Shown: in pieces, positions 9,181-18,048 of the stretch
Layout of the letters: every line of letters starts with the position of its first letter
Position numbering within the stretch: the stretch's first letter is position 1
Origin: Nannocystis sp.
Lineage (GTDB): Bacteria > Myxococcota_A > Polyangia > Nannocystales > Nannocystaceae
Length of the DNA: 64,000 nucleotides
Direction of reading: 5' to 3'
Assembly (NCBI RefSeq): GCF_016714285.1
Contig: NZ_JADJNN010000005.1
Coordinates: 154,630-218,629, forward strand
Notes under the pieces: generated by a model
Databases searched by the model: none
What the model saw: only the letters and a program-made list of their open reading frames with translations
What the model was told of the DNA's origin: nothing
Made by a program: the position numbers and the translations under genes

Positions 9181-9813
9181 ATGATCCCGACCCGCAGATT
9201 CGCAGCCATCGGTGATATCCACGCGGAGGACCGTCGCCTCGACGTCGTCCTCACCTGGCTCAAGAGCCAGGCGGTCGACGCGATCCTGTCGGTGGGCGAC
9301 CTGGCCGACGGCGCGGGCGACCTCGATCGCTGCTGCCGGGGGGCGTTGTGGGCGTGCGCGGAATGCTGGTTTCAGGACCCGTTTCGCCACAGCGAGGTTG
9401 GCCCGGCGGCGCTCAGGCACCTCGCCGAGCTCCCGCCGACACGGCGCCTCTCCACGCTGCGCGGCGATCTACTGCTGTGTCACGGCGTCGGCGAGGACGA
9501 CATGATCCGCCTGCGGCCAGGCGAGGATGTCGGTCGTGCGGGCCTCGCCCAGGCCGCCCTCGCCGTGCTGCTCGCGGACACCGGCCTGCGCATCGTCGTC
9601 GGTGGCCACACCCACGAGCGCATGGTCCGCAGCTTCCCGAGACAGGCCGGCCCGCCGCTGGTCTTCATCAATCCCGGCACGCTGCACCGCGACTTCGCCC
9701 CCGGCTTCGCGCTCGTCGATCTCGAGCGCGGCGTGGTCGAATTCCACGATGTCGACGAACGACCCGGATCCGCCCTCGCCATCGGTCTGACCGGAGCACT
9801 CGCTCACCCCTAA
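9181..9813 (+). CDS. Calcineurin-like metallophosphoesterase, GNH motif lost
   Basis: 210 residues with the family motifs GDIH (residues 11-14), VGDLADGAGD (near 39-48) and GGHTHERM near residue 141. A C-terminal GTLHRDFAPGFALVDLE strand completes the YfcE/MPE-type fold. The family hydrolyses phosphomono- or diesters using two metals. The expected G-N-H-D/E motif near residues 55-62 is absent: the text reads CRGALWACAECWFQDP. In the +2 frame the same DNA reads VVGVRGN, so two compensating indels around 9340-9370 probably removed the motif. As written the enzyme would lack a key metal and catalytic site. A 41-nt gap separates it from the next small gene. Confidence 0.8.
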   Translation: MIPTRRFAAIGDIHAEDRRLDVVLTWLKSQAVDAILSVGDLADGAGDLDRCCRGALWACAECWFQDPFRHSEVGPAALRHLAELPPTRRLSTLRGDLLLCHGVGEDDMIRLRPGEDVGRAGLAQAALAVLLADTGLRIVVGGHTHERMVRSFPRQAGPPLVFINPGTLHRDFAPGFALVDLERGVVEFHDVDERPGSALAIGLTGALAHP

Positions 9814-9854
9814 ACCAGTGCGGTCGGCGGCGGTTGCTTTCGGGTAGCGTGGCG

Positions 9855-10095
9855 ATGCCGACCTTCGTGCTCGTGATGGCCACCGCGGTGTTCGGGCTGC
9901 TACTCCTCCTCGACCTGGGGATGCTGTTGATGAGCCCGATGATGTTCGACGCGCCGGGGTGATCGAGCTGCCTGCTGCGCCGGGGCTTCCTGGCCTGGGG
10001 TGGCGGGCCTTGTCGCGACCTCGCCGGGAGTGCCATTGGCCGGGGCCTTCGTCCTGCTGGAGTTCGTCTGCGCGGGCAACTTCGCCTGCAAGTGA
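9855..10095 (+). pseudogene. Frame-broken small membrane protein
   Basis: The ATG at 9855 opens with a strong membrane segment (FVLVMATAVFGLLLLLDLGM) and stops after 35 codons at 9962. A one-base shift between 9960 and 9995 restores a continuation ending VPLAGAFVLLEFVCAGNF, a second membrane segment, with the stop at 10095. The whole would be an about 80-residue two-helix protein. I do not recognise the family. The convergent MAPEG gene ends 9 nt away. Confidence 0.45.
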
Positions 10096-10103
10096 AGCAA
10101 CCT

Positions 10104-10542
10104 TCAGCTCGCGCCCAGCGTCACGGCGATCGCCGCCCGCGCGGTCATCACTGCGAGCACCAGCGACGACACAAAGAACAGCGCGAAGCGGACCTCGATC
10201 TTGTTGATCGTCGCCTGAACCAGGCTGTGGAGCACGCGCACCGCGACGTAGGTCCACGCGAGCATCGCGTCCGTCCCGGCGTCACGCGTGACCAGCGCGA
10301 GCACGATCGCCACCGCGTAGAACAGGGTCGGCTGCTCGAAGAGGTGGTTGTAGTTGTCGGCCTTCCAGCGCACCTCCGGCGGGAGGGTGCGCCATCTGCT
10401 CGCCGCGCGGGGCGGTCGGGTCGAGCCGCATCCCCGACCGCACGATCGCCGGAATCCGCGTGACATACATCCACGTCCACATCACGAAGGTCCAGGCGAC
10501 GAGCGCGACGACCGGCCGGAGGAGCTCGAGCGTTGGTTGCAT
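10104..10542 (-). pseudogene. MAPEG-family membrane protein, one frameshift
   Basis: Two frames join into a typical MAPEG protein (membrane-associated proteins in eicosanoid and glutathione metabolism) of about 145 residues with four membrane spans. The N-part starts at ATG 10542 (MQPTLELLRPVVALVAWTF, then MRLDPTAPRGEQ). The C-part holds the hallmark RWKADNYNHLFEQPTLFYA and a final span of alanine and valine. The break lies near 10390-10400. The family's N-x-x-E-x-x-P-x-F-Y glutathione-contact region is intact. The divergent lipoprotein gene starts at 10720, leaving a 177-nt shared upstream region. Confidence 0.75.
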
Positions 10543-10719
10543 GGCGGGGACGAAGGTATCACAGCCCTGTGACCCCATACCGGCGGCGATAACCGGATTG
10601 TCGGCACTCGGGCCTCACGAGCATGAGCAGACCATCCGGGCGACCCGATCCTGCGGTGGGGTCTGCGATCCCCGACCGGAGCCCTTGCGCGCGGACGCGC
10701 GGGCGGGCATTGGTGGAGC

Positions 10720-12792
10720 ATGCTCGGCTCCTTTCGCGCGTGCGCTGCAATCGTCGTGGGCCTCCTCGGGGCCGGGTGCGGACACGAGGGGCGTGGCCAG
10801 GGGGATGACGTGGGCGGTGGGGGCATCGTGCTCGACGAGCAGGTGCGGGTGATCGACGCGGTCGACGAGGTCATCGTCGAGGCGGACCGGCTGCGCTTCC
10901 CGCTGGCGAGCCACGCGACCTTGGCCGAGCTGGCCGCGGGCGTGGTGGTCATCGGCGACCGCCAGGGCGAGGCCTCGCAGCGCAGGGGCAATCCGGACGG
11001 GTTTCTCCGGCGCGTGCTCGCGGCCGAGGTCGTCGGCGAGGAGGTCGTGCTGCACACGGAGCTCGCGTCGCTGATGGATGTCGTCGACGAGGGCCAGCTC
11101 TCGACCGTCATCGACGTGCCCGGCGGGGCCCCGGTGGCGCTGGTCGATCCGGCCGACGGCAGCCTGCGGGCGCAGCATGCGGGTCGCGTCCTCGGGGCCG
11201 CGCCGGAGCTCCTGCGCCGCAGCTACGCGCCGTTTCCGATCGCCGATCGGCTGCGCGTGCGGGCGCTCGGACCCCTCGAGTTCACGGGGCTCAAGCTGGG
11301 CCCGGTCGACAAGAAGCTCAAGCGTGAGTTCATGGTCAAGGGCGTGCCGGTGGTCGCCGAGATGTACGTCAAGGCCCAGCTCGAGGTCGCCGAGGGCTCG
11401 CTGAGCCTGGCCCCGGACTTCGGGCTGTCGGCGGACTACAGCCTGTGGAGCGGGCTCAAGAGCTTCGAGTTCTACCTGTCGGGCGCGTGGGAGGCGAAGC
11501 TGGCGACCCACTTCAAGTTCGAGACGGGCGTCGAGGTCGGCGTCGACTTCGACAAGGTCTATGGTGAGGCGACGGCGGCGGAGAAGCAGGCGATCAACGA
11601 CGCGCTGGCCGACTTCGCCAAGGGCGGGCCGCTGCCCGCGATGTCGGCGAAGATCGTCGAGGCGCACATCGATCTGCCGACCTGGTGGCTGCCGACGCCG
11701 ATCCCGATCCCCGTGGTCTCGACCGCGGTGTTCGAGCTCGGACTGGTGTGCGACGCGTCGCTCCGGGGCAGCGCCGAGGCGACGTTTCGCCAGGACTCGA
11801 GCGCGTCGCTGAAGATCGGCGGGCACTACGTCAAGGGCGCGGGCTGGGCCCCGATCGAGGAGCGGAGCTGGTCCTTCGTGCCGTCCACCGAGGTCGTCGG
11901 CGCGGTCGAGGCCGAGGCGCAGTGCGAGCTGCTGCCAAAGTTCACCCTCCTGTTCTATGGCCTCGGCGGCCCCGAGATGTCCGTCGGCGGCGCGGCGAAG
12001 GGCTCGCTGACGGCGTCGCAGACCTGCCCGGGGATGCAGGGCCGACCCAAGGTCGATGTCTCCGCGACGCTGGCCGCGAGCGTCTCGGCCAGCGTCGCCG
12101 CGAAGTTCGGGCTGTTCATCCCGCGCCTCGACGTCGAGTACACCCTCGCCGAGGCGATGCTCGAGGTGTTTCGCCTCGACTTCGACCTCGGCGACTATGA
12201 GCTGTGGTCGGGCTATCCCGACTATGGCTTTGACCTGTGCCCGCAGGAGGCCGCGCCCTGCGACGACAACGGGATCTGCGACCCGGCCGAGAGCTGCAAG
12301 TCGTGCCCGGCCGACTGCGGCGCCTGCGTGGCCTGCGGCGACGGTGCCTGCGTGCAGGGCGAGAACTGCGACCAGTGCCCGGCCGACTGCGGCGCCTGCG
12401 ACCAGTGCGGCGACGGGCAATGTGATGTCGGCGAGGATTGCGGGGTTTGCCCGGACGACTGCGGCGCCTGCGAGGCGGTCTGCAACAACGGCGCCTGCGA
12501 GGCCGGGGAGACCTGCGAAGACTGCCCCGACGACTGCGGGGTCTGCGAGGTCTGCGGCGACGACGTGTGCGCGCCGACGGAGTGGTGCGACACCTGCCCT
12601 GCAGATTGCGGCGCGTGCACCTGTCCGTGCGTGGGCGACCCGCAATTCGTCAACTACTGCCAATTCGTGCCCGCCACGCAAGATTGCCCGATGACGGCGC
12701 CCGGCGGCTATTGCGACCCGAACGGCGACGGCGACTACGCCGACGCCGACTGGGCCAAGGGCGAGGCGGACTACGCGTGGCAGTGCCTGTGA
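10720..12792 (+). CDS. Large lipoprotein with C-terminal CGDGxCxxGExCxxCPxDCGxC repeats
   Basis: 690 residues. The lipoprotein signal ends at Cys20 (GLLGAGC). Residues about 30-500 form a domain with no motif I recognise, rich in alternating-polarity strands (WSGLKSFEFYLSGAWEAKL, VSASVAAKFGLFIPRLDVEY), possibly beta-sheet. From about residue 510 to 630 there are five Cys-dense repeats with the pattern G-x-C-x3-E-x-C-x2-C-P-x-D-C-G-x-C, such as CGDGQCDVGEDCGVCPDD. Such repeats are a known myxobacterial disulfide-rich module. A 50-residue tail includes NGDGDYADADW, an acidic, possibly calcium-binding loop. Function is unknown; a surface location is likely. Confidence 0.85.
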   Translation: MLGSFRACAAIVVGLLGAGCGHEGRGQGDDVGGGGIVLDEQVRVIDAVDEVIVEADRLRFPLASHATLAELAAGVVVIGDRQGEASQRRGNPDGFLRRVLAAEVVGEEVVLHTELASLMDVVDEGQLSTVIDVPGGAPVALVDPADGSLRAQHAGRVLGAAPELLRRSYAPFPIADRLRVRALGPLEFTGLKLGPVDKKLKREFMVKGVPVVAEMYVKAQLEVAEGSLSLAPDFGLSADYSLWSGLKSFEFYLSGAWEAKLATHFKFETGVEVGVDFDKVYGEATAAEKQAINDALADFAKGGPLPAMSAKIVEAHIDLPTWWLPTPIPIPVVSTAVFELGLVCDASLRGSAEATFRQDSSASLKIGGHYVKGAGWAPIEERSWSFVPSTEVVGAVEAEAQCELLPKFTLLFYGLGGPEMSVGGAAKGSLTASQTCPGMQGRPKVDVSATLAASVSASVAAKFGLFIPRLDVEYTLAEAMLEVFRLDFDLGDYELWSGYPDYGFDLCPQEAAPCDDNGICDPAESCKSCPADCGACVACGDGACVQGENCDQCPADCGACDQCGDGQCDVGEDCGVCPDDCGACEAVCNNGACEAGETCEDCPDDCGVCEVCGDDVCAPTEWCDTCPADCGACTCPCVGDPQFVNYCQFVPATQDCPMTAPGGYCDPNGDGDYADADWAKGEADYAWQCL

Positions 12793-12814
12793 ACCGGCCG
12801 CGCGGGAGGAGCTC

Positions 12815-15123
12815 TCACCCCCCGAGCTCGGCCCCCCGCTTCTCGGCCAATTCCCACATGCGAATATAAGCCTCCGCCGAGCGGAACAGGGGCTCGATAT
12901 CCGCCGGGTCGACGGCGTCGCGGCGAGCATCCTCGATCAGCTCGGGCAGCAGGCCGATGTGGACCAGCCCCTCGGTGTTGAAGTCGAGCTTGCGGTTGCC
13001 GACCACCGGCTGCGTGAACTCGACGTCATCGGCGTACGACGCGAAGGGATAGGTGATCGGATCGGTCTGCGGGCTCGGGCACACGCCATCGCCGAAACGC
13101 GGCCCACGGGCGCCCGCGAAGCCATTGAGGTCGAAGCCGAAGCCCTCCGCCGGGTAGCCGCCCTTGTCTTTAATGAACTGGATCTTGTCCTTGAAGCCCT
13201 GCACGGTCGAACCGGGCGTGTCGTCGCGGCAAACGCCGAAGCCGGTCGTCGAGACGCCGCCGAGCTGGTAGAGCTGGCCGTTGTTGTTGCGCCCGTGGCT
13301 GCCGGAGGCCGGATACTTGGCCGCCTGCAGCAGCTCGTAGGCGCGCAGGTAGGACCACTGCGGGAGGTGGTCGACCTCGATGATCATGCCGCGCGCCATC
13401 ATCTCGCTGACGAGGTGCTCCCCCAGCGGGGTGAAGCTGGCGTTCTGGCAGTAGGGACCGACCAGCGGCGGGGCGAGGATCTCGGCGATGTACTTCGTGG
13501 TGGTGTTGAGCGGGGCGTCCGGGAAGGCGCTGTTGTCGATCGGCGCCTTCGAATCGTAGACGTCGCGCGGCATGTTGAGGCCGCCGAAATTCACGTCGCC
13601 GTGGTCAAAGCCGCCGACCTGCGGGTCCGGGCAATCGAGCGTGAAGTTGGACCAGTGGCCGCTGTTGGCGAAGTTGCCGAGCTCGATAAAGGCCCGGTCG
13701 CCGTCGCCGGGTGAGAACTTGTTATCGTACTTGTGGACCGGGAAGATCGCGCGCACCCCGAGGTCATAGTAATGATCGAGCTGGGCCTCGATGTAGGCCT
13801 CGTCGCAGGTGGGGGCGCCGGCGCCGGGCGTCAGCTTGCAGTCGAACAGGTTGGAGGTCTCGATGCCGAGGATCACCGCCAGCTTGCCGCCAGCGATCAC
13901 CTCGCGGGCCTCCGCGGGCGTGTGGACCACGCGGAACCAGCCGAGCCCGGGGCCGCCCGACTGGGCGTCGATGTAGCGCTCCATCGCGTACGACTCGTCG
14001 ATGATGCGATCGACCGCGGTCATGTCGTCGCAGCCATAGCGGCTCTTCTGGATGCCCTCGCCGATCATGAAGTCGCAGATGATCGCGTTGGTCGTCGCGT
14101 GCTGGACCACCAATCGCAGGCCGGCGAGGTAGGCCCGCTGCAGCCACAGATAGTATTGCGTCTGATGGGTCGAGCGCCGGGGCCGTTCGGCCAGTCGGTG
14201 AACTCGGGGTAACCGGCGGTCGCGTGGTTGTCCTTGCTCAGCTCCCCGGCGAGCAGGTCAGGGAGCAAGCTGCTGAGGTCAGCAGCATCGGCGCCAGATG
14301 CGTCGAATGTGTAGCCGAAGAAGTCCTTGCGGCCCAGCTCGCCGTGGGAGATCGAGCAATCTGGCAGCGCATGCTCGACGCCGAGCCGGTGGAAGGGGCC
14401 GCCGTGGAACAGGCCGCCGCCGCCGAACGCGTAGTTCGACAGGATGTGCGAGTGGGCGTCGACGATGCCGTAGAGATCGCCGTCGTCGAACTTCGTGCGC
14501 TTGACCATCCCGGTGGCGTCGAGCGTGAGCTCGGGGTGCGGCTGGCAGTCGGCCGCCGCCTCGAAAGTTACGGGCAGGCCCTCGGCCGCGAGCGCGTCGG
14601 CGCCGAGCAGCAGGTCGTTCCGCCGGTTGCGCAGCTGGTATTGCGCCCAGTCGATCGCCGAGGTCTCCAGCGTCCACTCAGCGCCGGACACGTAGCTGTC
14701 GTCGATCAGCGTGACGTCCGAGTCGAGCTTGGTCAGGCGCTGCAGCGGCCCGTCCTTCGCCACCAGATAGCCGCGATCATGGTCGTACAGCAGGTAGGTG
14801 CCGAGGTCGGCGGCCTTCATGAAGAACCGGGCGGCCCCGGCCTTGTCGGCCGCGAACGCGAACGCCTTCGCGTCGGCGCTCGCCGCCAGATACTTGTCGC
14901 CGCTGCGCAGCGAGAAGCAGCCATTGGCGAATCCGTAGGTGTCGAGCACGGGCGGCTCGCCGGTGCCGCCGGTCGCGTCCGTCTCACCGCCACCGGTCGG
15001 TGTGCTGGTCCCGCTCTCGTCGCCCGTGACCTCCGTTCCGCTGGCCTCGTCCTGGGCGACCGGTCCCGGGGAGCAACCAATGAGAAGGGTGAGGGCGGGC
15101 GGAGCGAGGTGATGGAGGCGCAC
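12815..15123 (-). pseudogene. M19 (renal dipeptidase)-like amidohydrolase lipoprotein, one frameshift
   Basis: Two overlapping frames (start to about 14165, then to 12815) join into one about 770-residue lipoprotein. The GTG at 15123 gives a signal with Cys17 (LTLLIGC) and a Thr/Gly linker. Next comes a 110-residue N-terminal domain (CFSLRSGDKYLAA, DHDRGYLVA) like a beta-trefoil/fascin module. The catalytic part starts at VDAHSHILSNYAFGGGG and continues with ILGIETSNLF, RAIFPVHKYDNKF, MIIEVDHLPQ and SGSHGRNN. These correspond in order to the H-x-D/H, Glu, His, D-x-S-H-like and SH elements of M19 peptidases. The break is a single base near 14165-14180, where TQYYLWLQRAYLAGLRL reads in the second frame. 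Substrate is unknown. An amidohydrolase other than a dipeptidase is possible. Confidence 0.75.
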
Positions 15124-15206
15124 GGTGGGCGAGTATATCCGAGGTTGCACGCGGCGCGCTCTGGCCCGATTGGCGCTTCCCGGTGGGAGATCGACCTCGC
15201 CGGCGA

Positions 15207-17045
15207 TCAAGCGACAGGTGTCGCGGCTGGCTCCGGGGGTCGGCCCGCCGACGCGCCCTCGCCTCCCTGCCCGGGTCGGTCGTCGATCGCCTCGCGGACC
15301 TGCAGCCGCATCCCGGGGCGCAGCGCCGCCAGATCGAGGGGTACACGCGTGTGCAGCAGCCGCCCGGGTCGGCCGACCTCGGGCCCGCGCAGCTGCAGGT
15401 CGATCGCCGGGCTCCGCCCGACCGCCCGCACCAGGTGCAGCGTCGCCAGGCCGTCGGTCTCGACCAGGTCGTTGTGGCCGAGCAGCGTGCGGCTCGTGAG
15501 CTCGAGCTCCGTCGCCGAGAGCTCCGCGAAGCGCAGCTCCTCGAGCACCCCCTCGATCGCCTTGCCGATGAGTCGATGCGGGTGCGCGTGGATCGGCGTC
15601 GCCGAGCCGGGCTCGCGGCAGATCGCCACCAGCGCCCAGCCGCTGCGGCCCTGCCAGTAGGTCACCCAGCGGCAGCCCTCACCGTGCGGCAGCGGGCTCT
15701 CGCGCACCGGGATGAGCTCGCCGATCGAGGGATGCAGCTGCTCGAGCAGCTTGCGCAGCAGCGGGTCGGCGAGGGTCCCATCGCGCTCACTCGCGTCGAG
15801 CAGGCGCGTCGCCTCGCCGAGCGAGAGCGGCGCGCCGAGCTCGAAGCGACGTCGCAGCGCGCGCAGCTCGGCTTCTCCGACCGCGCTCGCGCGATAGGCC
15901 ATGTAGCTGCCTCCGCACGCCGTCACCGCGACGAGGGCCGCGACCGCGGCGTGGTCGCGGCTCACCGCGACGATCATCGCCAGCGACAGCGCCGCCATCC
16001 ACCCCGACGCAGCCCCGGCGACCACCACCGCGCGACCGCCGGTCGCCGCCAAACTCCGCAGACCGAGGTGCAGCCCGATCCCCGCCGCCACCGTCGCCAT
16101 CAGGGCGTCGACCAGCGCGTGGTCGACCGCGATCACGGCGGACCACGCCGCGGCGCCAGCGAACAACCGATCGCCCGCGGCGCGCAGCAGCGCGAGGCCG
16201 ATATAACCGAGCAGGAAGCCCGGCAGGTGCGCGCGCAGGCCCGGTCCGCTCGCAACACCGATGGTCGCGTTCGCGGGGGCGCGTCGCAGCAGCGCCAGCG
16301 CCAACAGCATCGGCGCCAACAGCAGGACCCGGGCCGACTTGGCGGCCGCCGCCATGACACCGCCGACATCACCCATCTGGCTGCCGACGGCGACGGCGCT
16401 CGAGAGGTCGTTGACGGCGAGCCCGCTCCACAGGCCCGCCATCGCCGGGCTGAGCCCGACGTACACAGCCAGCGGGCGAAACAGCAGCAGGGCGACGACG
16501 CTGAACAGGAACACCGCGCCGATCGCCACGCCCTGCTCCTCGCGCCGAGCCCCGACGACCGGGGCGACGGCGTTGATCGCCGACGCCCCGCAGATCATCG
16601 TGCCGCTCGCCACCAGGTCGGCCATCGGCCGACGGATCGCCAGCCCGGTCGCCAGCGCGTGGGTCACGAAGAATGTGCTCGGCAAGGTAGCCGCGGCCAC
16701 CCCCGCGATCAGCAGCAGGTCGCTCGCGCCGAAGAACCCCGTCTGAACCTTGAACCCCATCAGCACGATGCCCAGACGCAGCACCCACTTGCCGGTGAAG
16801 CGCAGCCCCGCCGCGTGACGGTCGGGCTCGCGCTCGCCGCTCGGCAGCTCGAGCCCGACCATCCGCCGCGCCGGGCTGTTGAGCAGCGCCGCGCCCAGGA
16901 CCAGCGCGACCAGCACCTCCGACACGAACGGCGACGACGGCGACACCTGCACCGCCAGCATCGCCGCGGCTCCGACCGCCGTCGCCAGGCCCAGCCCCGG
17001 GAGGTCCAGTCGGGTGGGCACCCATTGCGGCCGTCGCTTCGCCAT
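15207..17045 (-). CDS. YeiH-type (putative sulfate exporter) protein fused to a cysteine-dioxygenase-like cupin
   Basis: 612 residues from ATG 17045; the longer frame upstream looks non-coding. Residues about 1-400 are a polytopic membrane domain with UPF0324/YeiH signatures: KWVLRLGIVLMGFKVQTG, ASGTMICGASAINAVAPVVG and AAKSARVLLLAPML. That family is proposed to export sulfite or sulfate. Residues about 400-612 are soluble. They hold a cupin motif with H486-x-H488-x-H490 (TPIHAHPHRLIGKAIEG) and a later His537 (ATLHLVRA), at the spacing of the three iron-binding His of cysteine dioxygenase. The fusion would couple oxidation of a thiol such as cysteine to efflux of the sulfur product. This is inference, but the domain order is plain. 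Divergent from the gene at 17162. Confidence 0.8.
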   Translation of the reverse strand: MAKRRPQWVPTRLDLPGLGLATAVGAAAMLAVQVSPSSPFVSEVLVALVLGAALLNSPARRMVGLELPSGEREPDRHAAGLRFTGKWVLRLGIVLMGFKVQTGFFGASDLLLIAGVAAATLPSTFFVTHALATGLAIRRPMADLVASGTMICGASAINAVAPVVGARREEQGVAIGAVFLFSVVALLLFRPLAVYVGLSPAMAGLWSGLAVNDLSSAVAVGSQMGDVGGVMAAAAKSARVLLLAPMLLALALLRRAPANATIGVASGPGLRAHLPGFLLGYIGLALLRAAGDRLFAGAAAWSAVIAVDHALVDALMATVAAGIGLHLGLRSLAATGGRAVVVAGAASGWMAALSLAMIVAVSRDHAAVAALVAVTACGGSYMAYRASAVGEAELRALRRRFELGAPLSLGEATRLLDASERDGTLADPLLRKLLEQLHPSIGELIPVRESPLPHGEGCRWVTYWQGRSGWALVAICREPGSATPIHAHPHRLIGKAIEGVLEELRFAELSATELELTSRTLLGHNDLVETDGLATLHLVRAVGRSPAIDLQLRGPEVGRPGRLLHTRVPLDLAALRPGMRLQVREAIDDRPGQGGEGASAGRPPEPAATPVA

Positions 17046-17161
17046 CGCCTGCGTGCACGGTACTGCGGCGCGCCTCCGCTGGCGAGCGCCCCGGGGCCCG
17101 CACCGACGTGGCTTCCGCCAGCTCCCGCGTCCAGGCATCATCGTGCACGAGCAACAGCCCC

Positions 17162-18031
17162 GTGAACGACGCCGTGACGACCCGCGTGAGCGAAGCACTG
17201 TGCGCCCTGCGTCCCCCCGCGGGCGCGGACGAGGCCGCCTACCCGCCGGCGTTCCGCGCGATCGCCGATCTGCTGCTCCAGCGCACGACGCTGTACGTCG
17301 CCGGTCAACCGCACCGGCTGACGGAGATCGAGCTCTACTGGGACGGCCCCGGCCACCGAGATCCCTTCACCCACGGAGACCCGCAGCAGCGGCGCGCCGG
17401 CGTGTGGTACTTCCACCGCGAGCGCGGCGGGGCCTACAAAGGTGGCACCTTCAAGGGTATCGACATTGCCGTCGGCGACGACGACACCGCGGCCGGCGTG
17501 CTGATCCGCGGGGCAATGGCCGCCGACGGGACCGTGCTCGACGGCTCCTGCGTGTTCGTCGACCATGTGCTCGCCCGCACCGGCGCGAGCTCGGTGGCCG
17601 CGCTCGCCGCGAGCTTCGACCACGCGATCGACCCGCCGCCGACCGGCACCTCGCCGCTCCACCTAGGCCTCGATGATGCGGCCTTCGACCGCGAGCCCCC
17701 GCGGATCTTCGCCTCGGCCCGCGTCGGCCTCACCCTCAAGAAGGGCGCCACCCGCGAGCGCCAGCGCTTCATCGCCAGGCCCTACCGATTCCTCAGCGAG
17801 CCGCGGACGACCCGGAAGGGCAAGATCTATGTGGTCCTCGCGCTGCACCGCGAGGGGCTCGCGGAGGCCGAGATCGCCGCGCTCACCGGGGTGCCGCGGG
17901 CCCACGTCGACCGCTACATCGACGCCTACCGCGGCGGCGCCGGGCGGTCACCCGAGAGCATCCCGGGCGAGCCGAACCCGACCGAGCTGTGCGCACTGCT
18001 CGGCGCCTGCACCAAGCTCTGGCCGTGGTGA
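17162..18031 (+). CDS. Possible alkyladenine (3-methyladenine) DNA glycosylase-like protein
   Basis: About 290 residues from GTG 17162. An ATG at 17108 is also in frame but reaches into the divergent upstream region. The central part LTEIELYWDGPGHRDPFTHG, then GVWYFHR, YKGGTFKGIDIAVG and AGVLIRGA lines up by eye with MPG/AAG. There the order is E-T-E-A-Y, H-x-x-x-G, G-x-x-Y-V-Y...G and G-A-V-L-I-R-A. The Glu of TEIELY would match the AAG catalytic Glu. The C-terminus holds a short helix-turn-helix-like stretch (LAEAEIAALTGVPRAHVDRY). No enzyme activity can be claimed from this resemblance alone; it may be an uncharacterised relative. Confidence 0.6.
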   Translation: MNDAVTTRVSEALCALRPPAGADEAAYPPAFRAIADLLLQRTTLYVAGQPHRLTEIELYWDGPGHRDPFTHGDPQQRRAGVWYFHRERGGAYKGGTFKGIDIAVGDDDTAAGVLIRGAMAADGTVLDGSCVFVDHVLARTGASSVAALAASFDHAIDPPPTGTSPLHLGLDDAAFDREPPRIFASARVGLTLKKGATRERQRFIARPYRFLSEPRTTRKGKIYVVLALHREGLAEAEIAALTGVPRAHVDRYIDAYRGGAGRSPESIPGEPNPTELCALLGACTKLWPW

Positions 18032-18048
18032 GCCTCCCCCGCGCGCCA

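Noticed and set aside
10615..12930. 771-codon antisense open frame
   Set aside because: It mirrors the Cys-repeat lipoprotein; composition is that of a GC-codon shadow and no family motif is present.
15183..17165. Long + strand frame opposite the exporter fusion
   Set aside because: Gln/Arg-rich shadow; the - strand has membrane segments and metal motifs.
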